Counted from the first letter of the stretch, positions 9,286-18,878 are shown. The stretch: DNA of 64,000 nt from Virgisporangium aliadipatigenens (GCF_016863615.1 NZ_BOPF01000036.1:58558-122557), one strand, 5' to 3'. Translations and numbers: made by a program. The notes: generated by a model from the letters alone, not told the origin.

Positions 9286-10230
9286 ATGTACCGCCACCTC
9301 AGATCACTGGCAGTCGTGACTGCCGTGGGTCTCGCGGCGCTCGTACCCGCTGCCGCGCCGGCCTCGGCCGCGCCGTCAGCGGCCTTCCCAACGACGATCC
9401 AACTGCCCAACGGGTTCCAGCCCGAGGGCATCGCCACCGGCATCGGCACCTACGCGTACTTCGGTTCCCGGGGGACCGGTGTGGTCTACCGCGTGGACCT
9501 GCGCACCGGTGCGGGCAAGGTGATCACCGAACCCACCAACACCCCCTCGCTCGGCATGAAGACCGACGCGCGCGGCCGGCTCTTCGTGGCCGGCGGCACC
9601 GGCGGCGACGGCCGGGTCTACGACGGCCGCAGCGGCAGGCTGCTGGCGCAGTACCGGTTCGCCACCACGCCGCCCAACACGTTCGTCAACGACGTGATCC
9701 TCACCGACGACGCCGCGTGGTTCACCGACTCCAACCGGGCGGTGCTCTACAAGGTGCCGTTCGGCCGCCACGGCAGGCTGCCCGCCGCGGACGGCTTCGA
9801 GACGCTCGCCCTGACCGGCGCTTACCAGCACGTCGACGGCGCCGTCAACCTCAACGGCATCGCCCGCACCCCGGACGGCAAGGGCCTGCTCGTCGTCCAG
9901 TCCAACCTCGGCTTCCTGTTCCGCGTCGACCCGCGCACCGGCGTCACCACCCAGGTCGACCTCGGCGGCGTCTCCGTGGCCCGTGGCGACGGACTCCTCC
10001 TGCTCGGCCGCACGCTCTACGTCGTGCAGAACCGCGACAACCTGATTTCGGTGTTCACCCTCAACAAGGCCGGCACCGCCGGCACCAAGGTGAAGGAGAT
10101 CACCGACACCCGCTTCGACATTCCGACGACCGTGGCGGCCTTCGGCAACCGGCTCTACCTGCCCAACGCCCGCTTCGGCGTCGCCGACCCGGGGACCGTG
10201 CCCTACAACGCGGTCGCCGTCGACAAGTAA
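9286..10230 (+). CDS. Secreted SMP-30/NHL-like beta-propeller protein
   Basis: A 314-residue protein with a clear Sec signal peptide: basic start MYRHLR, hydrophobic core, and an ASA cleavage region before residue 30. The mature part has repeated blade-like segments (GIATGIGTYAYFG, GMKTDARGRLFVAGG, GIARTPDGKGLLVVQ), as in SMP-30/gluconolactonase or superoxide-dismutase-like propellers of actinomycetes. No catalytic metal site can be confirmed. An upstream in-frame extension is rejected because the signal peptide and a GAGAGGAG Shine-Dalgarno fix the start. It probably functions in the extracellular space; the substrate is unknown. Confidence 0.8.
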   Translation: MYRHLRSLAVVTAVGLAALVPAAAPASAAPSAAFPTTIQLPNGFQPEGIATGIGTYAYFGSRGTGVVYRVDLRTGAGKVITEPTNTPSLGMKTDARGRLFVAGGTGGDGRVYDGRSGRLLAQYRFATTPPNTFVNDVILTDDAAWFTDSNRAVLYKVPFGRHGRLPAADGFETLALTGAYQHVDGAVNLNGIARTPDGKGLLVVQSNLGFLFRVDPRTGVTTQVDLGGVSVARGDGLLLLGRTLYVVQNRDNLISVFTLNKAGTAGTKVKEITDTRFDIPTTVAAFGNRLYLPNARFGVADPGTVPYNAVAVDK

Positions 10231-10247
10231 GGCGCACCGACAGGACG

Positions 10248-10285
10248 ACGGGCGCCGCACCCCGGAGGGTTGGTGCGGCGCCCGT
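10248..10285. terminator. Bidirectional hairpin between convergent genes
   Basis: Perfect 14-bp inverted repeat ACGGGCGCCGCACC / GGTGCGGCGCCCGT with a 10-nt loop, lying between the stops of the propeller gene and the subtilase gene. There is no T-run, as is usual for actinobacterial terminators. Confidence 0.75.
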
Positions 10286-10309
10286 CGCGTTCGGGTGGGT
10301 CATCGGGGG

Positions 10310-13300
10310 TCAGGCCAGCGGCACGCTGCCGCAGACCACGGCCGTGCAGCGCCACGACGCCCAGTCGGTGCCGTACCCCGCCAACGGGTTGGTGCCGGTG
10401 ACCGGCGCCAGGGTGAGGCCGTTCAGCGCCGACGGGGCACCGAGGGCCGGACCCGGGCGGTAGGTCGTGCCTGCCGGTCCCGCCGGGGGAGCGGCCGGGC
10501 CGCTGACACCCGGGTTCGGGGTGCCGCCCGCGTTCGGGTCGCCGGTCCCGGGGTTGCCGGGAGCGCCCGCGCCCGGGTTGTCGACGGCCGGCGTGGAACC
10601 CGCGGCGGTGCCCAGGTACCGGTAGGCACCCGCCATCGTCACCGTGCGGCCGGAGTGGTCGCCCACCGTCACGTCCGCCGCGCCGGGCACACCGGTCGGG
10701 GCGATGACGGTCAGGCTCACCGACGAGCGGGCCGCCACGTAGGCGCCGTTGCCGCCGATGCTCACCACCGGGTACTCGGGCAGGTTCAGGCCCATGATCA
10801 TGATGGCGTTGCCGCCGCCGGTGCTGCCGCTCGCCGGGGAGACGGACAGGATCGTGATGCCGTCGTCCGTGACCGGGGCCGGCGGGGGAGCCGGCGTGCC
10901 GGTCGACGGGTTGCCCGGGGCGGTGCCGCCGTTGCCCGTGTTCGGCGTGCTGCCGCCGCCGTTGTCGGGGGCCGCGCCGTTGCCCGGAGCGGTGCCGCTG
11001 TCAGGGGCCGTGCCGCCGTCCGGGGTGGTGCCGCTGCCGGGAGCCTGCCCGCCGCCGGGGGCCGGGTCGCCGCCGGGCGCGGGGTCTGCCGGAGCGGCCG
11101 CGCCGGGGCCGGACCCGGCGCCGGGAGCCGACGGCGCGGAGCCGCCGCCGTTGTTCGGTGCCGAGCCGCCGTTGTCGGGCGCTGCGCCATTGCCGGGTGT
11201 GGCGTTGCCACTGTCCGGCGTGGAGCCGCCGCTATCGGGTGCGGAGCCGTTGCCCGGCGTGGAGCCGCCGTTGTCGGGCGCGGTGCCGTTGCCGGGCGTG
11301 GTGGGAGCCGTGCCCCCGCTGCCCGGGGTCTCCCCACCGGTGGCCGGCGTCGTGCCCTTGCCGGGCGCGCTGTCGCCGGGGGCCGGCGCGCTCGGCGGGG
11401 TGATGCCGTCGCCGGGGACCGGAGCCGGGTTCGCCGGCGTCTCGCCGCCGCCCTGCGGCCCGTCCGGCGCGGGCTCACCGGGAGCGGCCGGTGCGCTCGG
11501 CGTCTGCGACGCGGCGGGGTTCACGGTGAAGAAGAGCGCCGCCGGTGCGCCGTACCCGTAGTCGGGCTGAGCGGCGGCCACCGCGTCGACGGCGATCGCA
11601 TACTCGCCGGCCGGCAGCTGCGTGGCGAACGTGACCCGCAGACCCCCGCCGGTGAGCGTCGAGTCGGCCGGGTCGACCCCGTCGGAGCCGGTCAGCGTGA
11701 TCCGCGCGGCGCCGTCTGTGCTCCCGTCCGCGCCGTTCACCGCGACCGGGTGGTTGACGACGGCGTACACGGAACCGTTCACGAGGCTGTAGAGCGTCGC
11801 GCGCACCGCCGCCGTGCTGCCCGAGGGGAAGAGCGACTTCGGGGCCCGCACGGTCAGCGTTGCCGTGTGCCGTTCGCCGGCGACGAACCCGTTCAGCGCA
11901 CCGGCCTCCACCCGCAGCCCGTCCGCACCCAGCGCGCGTTCGGTGTTGAGGCGGCCACCGGTGACCGACCTGCCGGCGTACGCGCCGAACGGCTCAGCCG
12001 TCGACATGAGGCGTTCGCGGACGGCGGCGGGGCTCAGGCCGGACTCGCGGGAGAACACCAGGGCCGCCGCGGCGGTCACGTGCGGGGTGGCCATCGACGT
12101 GCCCTGCATGGCCGAGTACGCGGATTTGTCCACAGTGGACGCGATGAAGTGGCCGGGCGCGAAGAGGTCGACGGCGCTCGCACCGGTGTTGGAGAACGAC
12201 GCCACCCCCTCGGCCGCCGTCGAGGCGCCCACGGTGACGACGTTGTCGTAGGGGAGGCTGGCCGGCCAGACCGGCTTGCTGTCGATGTTCACGCCGTTGT
12301 TGCCGGCCGCGGCGACGACGAGCACACCCTTGGAACGCGCGTACGCGACGGCGTCCTCCAGCACGGAGACACCGGCCCGGGTCGCGCCGGGGTTCGAGCC
12401 GAAGCTGGCGTTGATCACCTTCGCGCCGTTGTCGGCGGCGTAGCGGATCGCCTCGGCGGCGTGCGACAGCCAGATCGAACCGTTCGCGGTGATCTTGAGC
12501 GACATCAGGGTCACGCCGGGCGCGAGCCCCGCGACCCCGCGGCCGTTGTGCGGGATCGCGGCGATCGTGCCCGCCACGTGGGTGCCGTGGTCGTTGTTGT
12601 CGGCCGTGTCGTAGGGGGTGTTGTCGTTGTGCACGAAGTCCCAGCCGGTGCAGTCGTCGACGTAGCCGTTGCGGTCGTCGTCGACGCCGTTCCCGCAGAC
12701 CTCGCCCGAGTTGCTCCAGAGGCGCGGCAGGTCGGGGTGGTTCGGCTGGATCCCGGAGTCGACGATCGCGACGACCACGCCGGCACCGGTGGCCCGGGCG
12801 CCGGCCTCCACGCCGTCCACGTCGGCGTCGGCGGTGCCGCTGACCCCGTCGAACGACCCGCCGCCCTTGTTCTCCAGCCCCCACAGCAGGTGCCGGTAGG
12901 TGTCGTCGGCGTCGAGGAACATCCGCTCGTCCGCGACGGTCGACAGGCCGGTGAGCGACGACACCGCCTGCGGGGTCAGGTCGCCGGTGACCCGCCACGT
13001 CAGCGAGTCCACCGGCGAGATCTCCCGCACCTGCGGCGAGGAGGCCAGCGCGGCGAGCGGCTCCGGCAGCGTGCGGGTGCTCAGCACGTCCGACGGCGCG
13101 GCGCCGTCGCCGGTGATGTCCACAGTGGACCCGTCGGTGAGCGTGGCGACGAGGCGTCCATCGGCGGTGCGGGAGACCTCGGCGACGCGGCCCTGGTAGC
13201 GGGCCAGCGCGGTGAAGTCGAGGCCGGGCGTCACCCGGGGCGTTCCCGCCGGCACCCGCACCAGAACGTGCTGGTAGCTGTCCGGTGCCGCCGGTCGGCC

Positions 13301-13423
13301 GGCCAGCGGACGCAGTTCGAGGGTGGGCTCACGCAGGGAGAGGGCGACGCCGGCGCCCCCGCTCGCGGCGAGGGCCAGCACCCCCAACCCGGAGAACACC
13401 CGCCGCCAGATACGCCCGTCCAT
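10310..13423 (-). CDS. Large secreted S8 (subtilisin-like) serine protease with IPT/TIG domain
   Basis: A 1037-residue exported protease. The N-terminal signal or anchor (residues 8-30) is followed by a pro-region of about 170 residues. The catalytic triad is Asp222 (AIVDSGIQPNHPD), His279 (DHGTHVAGT) and Ser443 (GTSMATPHV), with the oxyanion Asn in AAGNNG. After a beta-rich region comes a roughly 220-residue linker of Pro/Gly/Asn repeats (units like PGNGTAPDNGGS, about residues 634-853). Then come an IPT/TIG immunoglobulin-like domain (about 856-936), another Pro/Gly segment and a short C-terminus with two cysteines. The ATG giving MDGRIWRR is chosen because it begins the signal. It probably degrades extracellular protein or is held at the cell surface. 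Confidence 0.9.
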   Translation of the reverse strand: MDGRIWRRVFSGLGVLALAASGGAGVALSLREPTLELRPLAGRPAAPDSYQHVLVRVPAGTPRVTPGLDFTALARYQGRVAEVSRTADGRLVATLTDGSTVDITGDGAAPSDVLSTRTLPEPLAALASSPQVREISPVDSLTWRVTGDLTPQAVSSLTGLSTVADERMFLDADDTYRHLLWGLENKGGGSFDGVSGTADADVDGVEAGARATGAGVVVAIVDSGIQPNHPDLPRLWSNSGEVCGNGVDDDRNGYVDDCTGWDFVHNDNTPYDTADNNDHGTHVAGTIAAIPHNGRGVAGLAPGVTLMSLKITANGSIWLSHAAEAIRYAADNGAKVINASFGSNPGATRAGVSVLEDAVAYARSKGVLVVAAAGNNGVNIDSKPVWPASLPYDNVVTVGASTAAEGVASFSNTGASAVDLFAPGHFIASTVDKSAYSAMQGTSMATPHVTAAAALVFSRESGLSPAAVRERLMSTAEPFGAYAGRSVTGGRLNTERALGADGLRVEAGALNGFVAGERHTATLTVRAPKSLFPSGSTAAVRATLYSLVNGSVYAVVNHPVAVNGADGSTDGAARITLTGSDGVDPADSTLTGGGLRVTFATQLPAGEYAIAVDAVAAAQPDYGYGAPAALFFTVNPAASQTPSAPAAPGEPAPDGPQGGGETPANPAPVPGDGITPPSAPAPGDSAPGKGTTPATGGETPGSGGTAPTTPGNGTAPDNGGSTPGNGSAPDSGGSTPDSGNATPGNGAAPDNGGSAPNNGGGSAPSAPGAGSGPGAAAPADPAPGGDPAPGGGQAPGSGTTPDGGTAPDSGTAPGNGAAPDNGGGSTPNTGNGGTAPGNPSTGTPAPPPAPVTDDGITILSVSPASGSTGGGNAIMIMGLNLPEYPVVSIGGNGAYVAARSSVSLTVIAPTGVPGAADVTVGDHSGRTVTMAGAYRYLGTAAGSTPAVDNPGAGAPGNPGTGDPNAGGTPNPGVSGPAAPPAGPAGTTYRPGPALGAPSALNGLTLAPVTGTNPLAGYGTDWASWRCTAVVCGSVPLA
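10865..11520 (-). repeat. Degenerate tandem repeat coding the protease linker
   Basis: Low-complexity DNA made of variable-length units around the core GGXNGX(A/T)P (for example PDNGGSTPGNGSAPDSGG). The units differ at synonymous and nonsynonymous positions, so this is an old expanded coding repeat rather than a recent exact array. Confidence 0.8.
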
Positions 13424-13640
13424 GGACCGCTCCTTCCGCCGCGCCGCGCGGGGGCGGCGCACGGCGGCCGGAATGGCGCCGCGTGTGACCGATGACATCG
13501 GCCGGACGGTGCGGTGCGGTGCGGTGCCCGGTGCGGACGGGTTGCGGGCATTGGCGCCTGTCAGCCCTTCGGCTAGGGTGCGCCACCCGCACAGCATCAA
13601 CCTCAAGAACGGGTGTGCGCCGGTTCAGGAGGAACGAAAG

Positions 13641-13667
13641 AAGCCCGGGCCAGGACGGCCCGGGCTT
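13641..13667 (-). terminator. glnA terminator hairpin
   Basis: Perfect 11-bp inverted repeat AAGCCCGGGCC / GGCCCGGGCTT with a 5-nt loop, starting 17 nt after the glnA stop. On the glnA strand it is followed by a pyrimidine-rich tail (CTTTCGTTCCTC). Confidence 0.8.
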
Positions 13668-13684
13668 CGATCGAAGGAAACTGA

Positions 13685-15109
<1,425 letters not shown>

Positions 15110-15170
15110 GCGGTCCTCCAGGCTCGTGCGCGAAGTGGTCGCTAGTGGACTGGGACGCTATGACCGAGCG

Positions 15171-15208
15171 GTTGCCCGGGCATGTCTCGATTGTTTCCGC
15201 CATGTTTC
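15171..15208 (-). promoter_or_regulatory. Candidate GlnR box array upstream of glnA
   Basis: Read on the glnA strand, four pentamers follow one another with 6-nt spacers: GAAAC, GAAAC, GACAT, GCAAC. The 11-bp periodicity and GAAAC cores fit the actinobacterial GlnR consensus of alternating GTnAC and GAAAC half-sites. It lies 62-99 nt upstream of the glnA GTG. Confidence 0.6.
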
Positions 15209-15286
15209 GGTGGCCCCAATCGCGACGCTGAGTGTCGAGGAACACCCTGGTCCCGTGGGCGACGCTAGACGACCGACCTCAAAAAC

Positions 15287-15682
15287 GTGCCGGATGTGCG
15301 AAAGATACCGTGGTGTTCCGTGGAGATCGCGACGTTGGACCGCCGATTCGGTGCCCTGATGATCGATTGGATTATCTGTCTGATCATCGGAGCGGCATTC
15401 GGCCCTTTGACCGGAAGTCCATGGCCGGTCGTCGTCCTGGTCGTTCAGCACGCATTTCTCGTGGGCCTCTGGGGTCACACGTTCGGGATGGCCGTCATGC
15501 GGATCAAGTGCGTGTCGGTGGCCGACCGGAAGCCGATCGGGATCCCGCTGGCGGCGCTGCGCGGCGGCCTGCTGGCGCTCATCGTGCCCGCCCTGATCAT
15601 GGACGCGCAGCGGCGCGGGTGGCACGACCGCCTCGCCGGATCGATCGTGCTCCGGGCCGTTCCGGCGGACCGGGATCACTAG
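15287..15682 (+). CDS. RDD family membrane protein
   Basis: A 131-residue protein with the RDD-family layout: an Arg in the first helix region (LDRRFGALMIDWII), two or three membrane helices, and a conserved C-terminal (W)HDRLAGSIVL segment with the Asp. RDD proteins are small membrane proteins of uncertain function, some linked to sodium or compatible-solute transport. A second possible start is a GTG at 15320, which would remove 11 residues and begin MEIATLDRRF; neither start has a strong ribosome site. The gene is divergent from glnA. Confidence 0.78.
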   Translation: MPDVRKIPWCSVEIATLDRRFGALMIDWIICLIIGAAFGPLTGSPWPVVVLVVQHAFLVGLWGHTFGMAVMRIKCVSVADRKPIGIPLAALRGGLLALIVPALIMDAQRRGWHDRLAGSIVLRAVPADRDH

Positions 15683-15703
15683 TGCGAAGACCAGACTAAC
15701 TAT

Positions 15704-15715
15704 ACGACCGGTCGT
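15704..15715. promoter_or_regulatory. TetR-type operator
   Basis: Perfect 12-bp palindrome ACGACCGGTCGT within TATACGACCGGTCGTTCATA. It lies 20 nt upstream of the tetR ATG and just upstream of a -10-like TAAAAT (15717-15722 region). This is the usual position of an autorepression site. Confidence 0.72.
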
Positions 15716-15735
15716 TCATAAAATACGCTGCGACC

Positions 15736-16368
15736 ATGATCGATGGTCGACTTCAACGCGGCGAACGCACCCGCACCGCCGTGCTCGATCGCACGCTGCT
15801 GCTCGCCTCCGCCGAGGGGCTCAGCGGCCTGTCGCTGGCCCGGCTCGCCGACACGCTGAACCTCAGCAAGTCGGGCCTCTTCGCGCACTGGGGTTCCAAG
15901 GAGGCGCTCCAGCTCGCGGTGATCGAGCACGCCCGGAGCCAATGGGAGCAGGAGGTGATCCGGCCGGCCGTGGCGGCGCCGCGCGGCCTGCGCCGGCTGT
16001 GGGCCACCCACGACCGGCGGATGGCCTACTACGAGTCGGAGAAGCAGCCCGGCTGCTTCTTCTTCGCCAACGCCTACTTCGAGTACAACGCCCGCCCGGG
16101 AGCCGTTCGGGAGCGGCTGCTGGTGGAGCTCGCCGACTGGGTCCGCTACCTGACCGGCCTGGTCGAGCAGGCCGTCGAGATCGGCGAACTCCCGCCGGGG
16201 ATCGACGCGTCCGCGCTCGTCCACCTGACCGACGCCCTCGGCGTGTACGCGGCCATGCAGGCGCCTGCCGTCGGGGCCGCCGTGACCTGCCGGGGTTCCC
16301 GCGTCGCGCTGCTCACCCATCTGCGCTCGCTCGCCACCGACCCGACCGTGCTACCGGAGCCGACATGA
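15736..16368 (+). CDS. TetR family transcriptional regulator
   Basis: A 210-residue protein. The N-terminal 60 residues form the TetR helix-turn-helix (LARLADTLNLSKSGLFAHWGS, recognition helix NLSKSGLFAHW). The C-terminal part is a TetR_C-type ligand and dimer domain. Start and downstream stop are tight: its stop overlaps the thioesterase start as ATGA. A palindrome just upstream suggests that it represses its own operon. Because the next genes encode an acyl-thioester hydrolase and a P450, a hydrophobic or acyl-CoA-type effector is plausible, but this is inference. Confidence 0.9.
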   Translation: MIDGRLQRGERTRTAVLDRTLLLASAEGLSGLSLARLADTLNLSKSGLFAHWGSKEALQLAVIEHARSQWEQEVIRPAVAAPRGLRRLWATHDRRMAYYESEKQPGCFFFANAYFEYNARPGAVRERLLVELADWVRYLTGLVEQAVEIGELPPGIDASALVHLTDALGVYAAMQAPAVGAAVTCRGSRVALLTHLRSLATDPTVLPEPT

Positions 16369-16841
16369 CCGACACCGTCACCGCGGCGCCGCGGGCCTCG
16401 TACGGGTTCGCCGCTTCCGCGTACGTCCACTTCGACGACCTCGACCAGTTCGGCATGCTGCACAACACCCGCCACGCGGTGCTCGTCGAACGGGCGATCG
16501 TCGCGTGGTGGGGCGAGCGCGGCGTGTCGTTCGCGGACGGGCGCCCGAGCAGTCCCGACGCGTTCAGCGCCGTGCGGGACTTCGCGATCACGTACCACGC
16601 GCCGATCCGCGGCACCGGCGAGATCGCCGTCCACTTCTGGATCGAACGGCTCGGCCGGACCAGCCTCGAATACAGGTTCCGGCTGACGTCCCTGGACCGC
16701 GCGACGCTGTATGCCGAGGGCCGTCGCCTGGCCGTTCGCCTCGACCCCGCCACTTTGGCGCCGACGGCGTGGACCGATCGGGGCCGCGAGATCGCCGCCG
16801 CGCTCACCGCACCCGGACGCCGGGCGGAGGACTCCGCATGA
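16365..16841 (+). CDS. Hotdog-fold acyl-CoA thioesterase (4HBT family)
   Basis: A 158-residue protein. The segment VHFDDLDQFGMLHNTRH (residues 21-37) is the 4HBT signature, with the candidate catalytic Asp25/Asp27 followed by a buried helix. The second half gives the strand pattern of a hotdog fold (GEIAVHFWIERLGRTSLEY). These enzymes hydrolyse acyl-CoA or aryl-CoA thioesters. The ATG overlaps the tetR stop, and its own stop overlaps the P450 start, so the three proteins are translated as one coupled unit. The substrate is unknown. Confidence 0.85.
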   Translation: MTDTVTAAPRASYGFAASAYVHFDDLDQFGMLHNTRHAVLVERAIVAWWGERGVSFADGRPSSPDAFSAVRDFAITYHAPIRGTGEIAVHFWIERLGRTSLEYRFRLTSLDRATLYAEGRRLAVRLDPATLAPTAWTDRGREIAAALTAPGRRAEDSA

Positions 16842-18022
16842 CGGACGTCTCACGGCTGGACCTGTACGCGGCCGAGTTCAACGCCGATCCGTACCCGACC
16901 CTCGACCGGCTACGCGAGGAGACGCCGGCGCGGCCGGTCGACACGCCCGCCGGGCGGCTGTGGCTGGTGACCCGGCGCGCCGACGTCCGGCAGCTGCTCG
17001 CCGACCCGCGGCTGTCCAAGAGCGTCAACGTCGACCTGGGCTACTACCCGCTGCCCCCGCTGCAGCGCCGATCCGGCTTCCACATGCTCAACGCGGACCC
17101 GCCGGAGCACACCCGGCTGCGTCGCCTCGTGGCCAAGGCGTTCACCAACGGCCGGGTCGAGAAGCTGCGCCCCCACATCCGCGCCATCGTCGAGGAACTG
17201 GTGCGCCCGATGGTCGACCGGGGACACGCCGACCTGATCGCCGACCTCGCCTTCCCGCTGCCCATCACCGTCATCTCCGAACTCGTCGGTGTGCCGCCCG
17301 CCGACCGGTACGCGTTCGGCGACTGGACCGGAGCGATGATCGCGCCGCGCAGCCCCGAACACGCTCTCGCCGGGCGCGAGCAGATGACCGACTACCTCGT
17401 CGCGTTGATCGCCGAGAAGCGCCGCCACCCCGCCGACGACCTCTTCTCCGACCTGGTCGCGGTGCAGGACGAGGACGACGACCGGCTCACCGACCCGGAA
17501 CTGGTGTCGATGGCGTTCCTGCTGCTGCTCGCCGGCTTCGAGACGACGGTGAACCTGATCGGCAACGGCACCTATCTCCTGCTCACCCATCCGGACGTGT
17601 ACGCCCGGCTACGTGCCGACCGCGGCCTGATCCCGGCGGCCGTCGAGGAGTTCCTGCGGCTGGAGAGCCCGCTCTCCGGCGGCACCCCCCGGGTCACCAC
17701 CGAACCGGTCGACGTCGGCGGCGTCACGATCCCCGCCGGCGAAGTCGTCTACACCTCGATCGCCTCGGCCAACCGCGATCCCGATCAGTACGTCGACCCG
17801 GATCGCCTCGACCTCGACCGCGCGGACGGCTCGCACCTCGCGTTCGGGCACGGCATCCACTTCTGCATCGGAGCCCCGCTGGCCCGGGCGGAGGGTCAGA
17901 TCGCGTTCGACACGGTCCTCGCGATGCTGCCCGAGCTGCGGCTGGCCGTCCCGCCGGACGCGCTCGTGTGGCGTGGCGGCATCCTCATGCGCGGACTGGT
18001 GGACCTGCCGGTGCGCTGGTGA
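16838..18022 (+). CDS. Cytochrome P450 (bacterial soluble class)
   Basis: A 394-residue P450. The heme-binding loop is FGHGIHFCIGAPLAR with axial Cys343. The ExxR pair is Glu271/Arg274. The I-helix oxygen-activation segment is LAGFETTVN (Ala232-Thr237), in which Phe replaces the more usual His before Glu. It is soluble, with no membrane anchor. No ferredoxin or reductase gene is adjacent. ATG start in a 4-nt overlap with the thioesterase stop. The P450 likely oxidises the acid or ester handled by the thioesterase or sensed by the TetR; this is inferred only from the operon. Confidence 0.93.
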   Translation: MTDVSRLDLYAAEFNADPYPTLDRLREETPARPVDTPAGRLWLVTRRADVRQLLADPRLSKSVNVDLGYYPLPPLQRRSGFHMLNADPPEHTRLRRLVAKAFTNGRVEKLRPHIRAIVEELVRPMVDRGHADLIADLAFPLPITVISELVGVPPADRYAFGDWTGAMIAPRSPEHALAGREQMTDYLVALIAEKRRHPADDLFSDLVAVQDEDDDRLTDPELVSMAFLLLLAGFETTVNLIGNGTYLLLTHPDVYARLRADRGLIPAAVEEFLRLESPLSGGTPRVTTEPVDVGGVTIPAGEVVYTSIASANRDPDQYVDPDRLDLDRADGSHLAFGHGIHFCIGAPLARAEGQIAFDTVLAMLPELRLAVPPDALVWRGGILMRGLVDLPVRW

Positions 18023-18026
18023 CGTC

Positions 18027-18722
18027 CTAGCGACCCCGCGCGGCGCGGAACGCGCCGCGCGGCGGCCGCATGTTCTTGGGGATGGCGCCCTTGGGCATCT
18101 GCGGGCGGGCCGACAGGGCGGTGATCCGCGCCTCCAGGGCGTTGACCTCCTTGCCGGTGATCGTGCGCGGCAGCTTCATCAGCGTCATCCGCAGCTTGGC
18201 CAGCGTCAGCTGACCCTCTTCCGCACCGACCACGTACTCGCGCAGCTCGGTCGAGCCGATGATCTTGACGAGGCGCCGCTTCTCCTGGCTCATCAGCGAA
18301 CGCACCCGCGACGGGCTGCCCTCGCCGATCAGGATCACGCCCGGCCGGCCGATCACGACGTGCACCATGTCGAACTGCGTCGTGCTCTGCACCGCCGGCT
18401 TGACCCGCCAGTCGCCGCGCATGCTCTGCACGATCTGGGCGGCGGCGCCCGGCTGCCCCTCGTACTCGTTCATCATGGCCTTGTTGGCCCGCAGGTTGAG
18501 CACGATCATGACCCCGAGCAGCGCCGTCATGACGGCGGCGATCAGCCAGAACCAGCTCGCCCCGAGCGCGATCGCCACCCCGGCGGCGATCAGCGGCACC
18601 AGCGCGGCCGCGAGAGCCAGCGGCGCGAACAGCTTGTCCCGCTTGGCCGTGAACTTGATCGCCATCGGAAGCTGCTTGAGGCTCGCGAGGAAGCCGGGCC
18701 TCTCGGGCTGTGCGTTCGCCAT
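18027..18722 (-). CDS. DUF4191 family membrane protein
   Basis: A 231-residue conserved actinobacterial protein. Two adjacent membrane helices (about residues 33-80) are followed by a basic cytoplasmic domain containing VHVVIGRPGVILIGEGSPSR. DUF4191 genes sit beside lipA in many actinobacteria, as here, but no function is established. The C-terminal coding region contains a strong GC hairpin that may also end transcription of the convergent P450 operon, whose stop is only 4 nt away. Confidence 0.85.
   Translation of the reverse strand: MANAQPERPGFLASLKQLPMAIKFTAKRDKLFAPLALAAALVPLIAAGVAIALGASWFWLIAAVMTALLGVMIVLNLRANKAMMNEYEGQPGAAAQIVQSMRGDWRVKPAVQSTTQFDMVHVVIGRPGVILIGEGSPSRVRSLMSQEKRRLVKIIGSTELREYVVGAEEGQLTLAKLRMTLMKLPRTITGKEVNALEARITALSARPQMPKGAIPKNMRPPRGAFRAARGR
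18036..18062. terminator. Hairpin inside the DUF4191 3' coding end
   Basis: Perfect 11-bp inverted repeat CCGCGCGGCGC / GCGCCGCGCGG with a GGAAC loop. It lies 13 nt past the P450 stop and within the last codons of the convergent gene. It could terminate the tetR-thioesterase-P450 transcript. Confidence 0.5.
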
Positions 18723-18803
18723 GTCTCGAAGTCTAGAGGCATAACGTGCGGGTCCGCCGTCGGCGTGGTGCGCAGAGATTCAAGAGCGTGCTGTCGACCG
18801 CAC

Positions 18804-18878
18804 GCGGACGTGGAGCGAAGCGACCCGGCGGGAGCAGCGGTCGCGCCCCCGACGGGCCGTCGCGATGAAGCTCTTAGG
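18804..18878 (-). repeat. Dispersed 3'-end element, copy 1
   Basis: About 75 bp that begins at the lipA stop codon and is repeated at 49074-49149 with about 90% identity. Shared blocks include GCGGACGTGGAGCG, GCGACCCGGCGGGAGCAGCG, CCCCCGACGG and CCGTCGC. Relative to the preceding gene (lipA) it has the same orientation as copy 2. A small hairpin CGACGG-N-CCGTCG lies inside. Confidence 0.85.

Noticed and set aside
10865..11520. Dense short repeats that could suggest a CRISPR array or satellite
   Set aside because: Units are irregular in length, stay in the protease reading frame and lack conserved repeat-spacer structure.
10295..13495. A 1066-codon open frame on the plus strand
   Set aside because: Antisense to the subtilase gene, low-complexity Gly/Arg/Ala product; the protease triad on the other strand is decisive.
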